Assembly (NCBI GenBank): GCA_937120965.1
Contig: CAKZKA010000040.1
Span: 1-33,436 of the forward strand
DNA from: an uncultured Chloroflexota bacterium
Lineage (GTDB): Bacteria; Chloroflexota; Chloroflexia; Chloroflexales; Chloroflexaceae
Reading direction: 5' to 3'
DNA length: 33,436 nt
Every line of letters starts with the position of its first letter. Position 1 is the stretch's first letter. Positions 33,160 to 33,436 of this stretch are shown here, piece by piece. The notes beneath the pieces were generated by a model that had not been told where the DNA came from, ran no database searches, and saw only the letters and a program-made list of their open reading frames with translations. The translations under genes were made by a program, and so were the position numbers.

Positions 33160-33436
33160 TCCTGATGTGAACATATGGGGCAACCGGGTTGCCCCACGCC
33201 CCTGCCCACGGGATGGCAAGCCCTCCTCACCGGGAGGGTTTGGGAGGGCGTAGCCCTCCCAAGAATAGTTATTTTTATGCTGGCGTTGTGCGGCGCAGCC
33301 GCATGGACGGCTGATGTGAACATATGGGGCAACCGGGTTGTCCCACGCCCCTGCCCATCGGGGCGCCGGGCGCCCCCAACACCAGTTGGGATAGGGGGCA
33401 ACCGGGTTGCCCCACGCCCCTGCCCATCGGGGCGCC
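33160..33436. repeat. Mosaic palindromic repeat, two consecutive units (right edge)
   Basis: CTGATGTGAACATAT starts at 33162 and again at 33311, a 149-bp period. Unit 1: GGGGCAACCGGGTTGCCCC (33177-33195), GGGAGGGC-GTA-GCCCTCCC (about 33243-33261), AAGAATAGTTATTTTTATG, TGTGCGGCGCAGCCGCA (about 33288-33304). Unit 2: GGGGCAACCGGGTTGTCCC (33326-33344) and a further GGGGCAACCGGGTTGCCCC (33395-33413). All use the CAACC/GGTTG version of the stem. The array runs off the window. Confidence 0.88.

Noticed and set aside
1-33436. tRNA or rRNA genes, transposases or phage genes
   Set aside because: No T-loop/acceptor patterns, rRNA signatures, or DDE/HUH/integrase motifs were seen on either strand.

Overview
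GC-rich bacterial DNA without rRNA, tRNA, phage or transposase genes. It most resembles a filamentous or phototrophic member of Chloroflexota (class Chloroflexia, Roseiflexus/Chloroflexus relatives). The reasons are an FMN-riboswitch-controlled RibXY-type transporter, a tryptophan T-box upstream of a TrpB2-type tryptophan synthase beta chain, a K+-independent H+-pyrophosphatase, and intergenic space packed with short palindromic repeats. This assignment is inference from gene content, not from a marker gene.

Layout. 414-2912 (minus): cyclase-family hydrolase and phosphoglucomutase. 3441-4229 (plus): alpha/beta hydrolase. 4457-8587 (minus): a Cys/Met-metabolism PLP enzyme and the membrane pyrophosphatase, with an intrinsic terminator between them. 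8947-14154 (plus): acyl-CoA dehydrogenase, thiolase and an orphan FtsX/MacB-type permease. 14536-17099 (minus): trpS-trpE. 17399-20296: divergent pair of a PAS-STAS regulator (minus) and a secreted glycosidase-like protein (plus). 20659-22694 (minus): Trp T-box leader with a strong promoter, then trpB2. 22914-25247 (minus): promoter, FMN riboswitch, ribX permease and ribY lipoprotein. 25577-31031 (plus): an ABC ATPase fused to a cyclic-nucleotide-binding domain, an FtsX permease and a lipoprotein membrane-fusion protein. 31351-33146: two unrecognised genes.

Functionally the window covers Trp synthesis and charging (trpE, trpS, trpB2), riboflavin uptake, fatty-acid beta-oxidation (dehydrogenase plus thiolase), pyrophosphate-driven proton pumping, and a MacAB-like transporter whose ATPase appears to carry a ligand-sensing domain.

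The most distinctive material is non-coding. Nearly every intergenic gap holds a mosaic of the same palindromic modules: GGGGAAACCGGGTTTCCCC, a GGGAGGGC/GCCCTCCC hairpin, TGCGGCGCAGCCGCA, and a longer GTAGGGGCGCGGCG palindrome. These are bounded by a conserved CTGATGTGAACATA end. The copies show compensatory base changes, abut genes closely, and in three genes contain the stop codon. A separate ~100-bp MITE-like element with TACCA(A)TT ends sits inside one of these mosaics.
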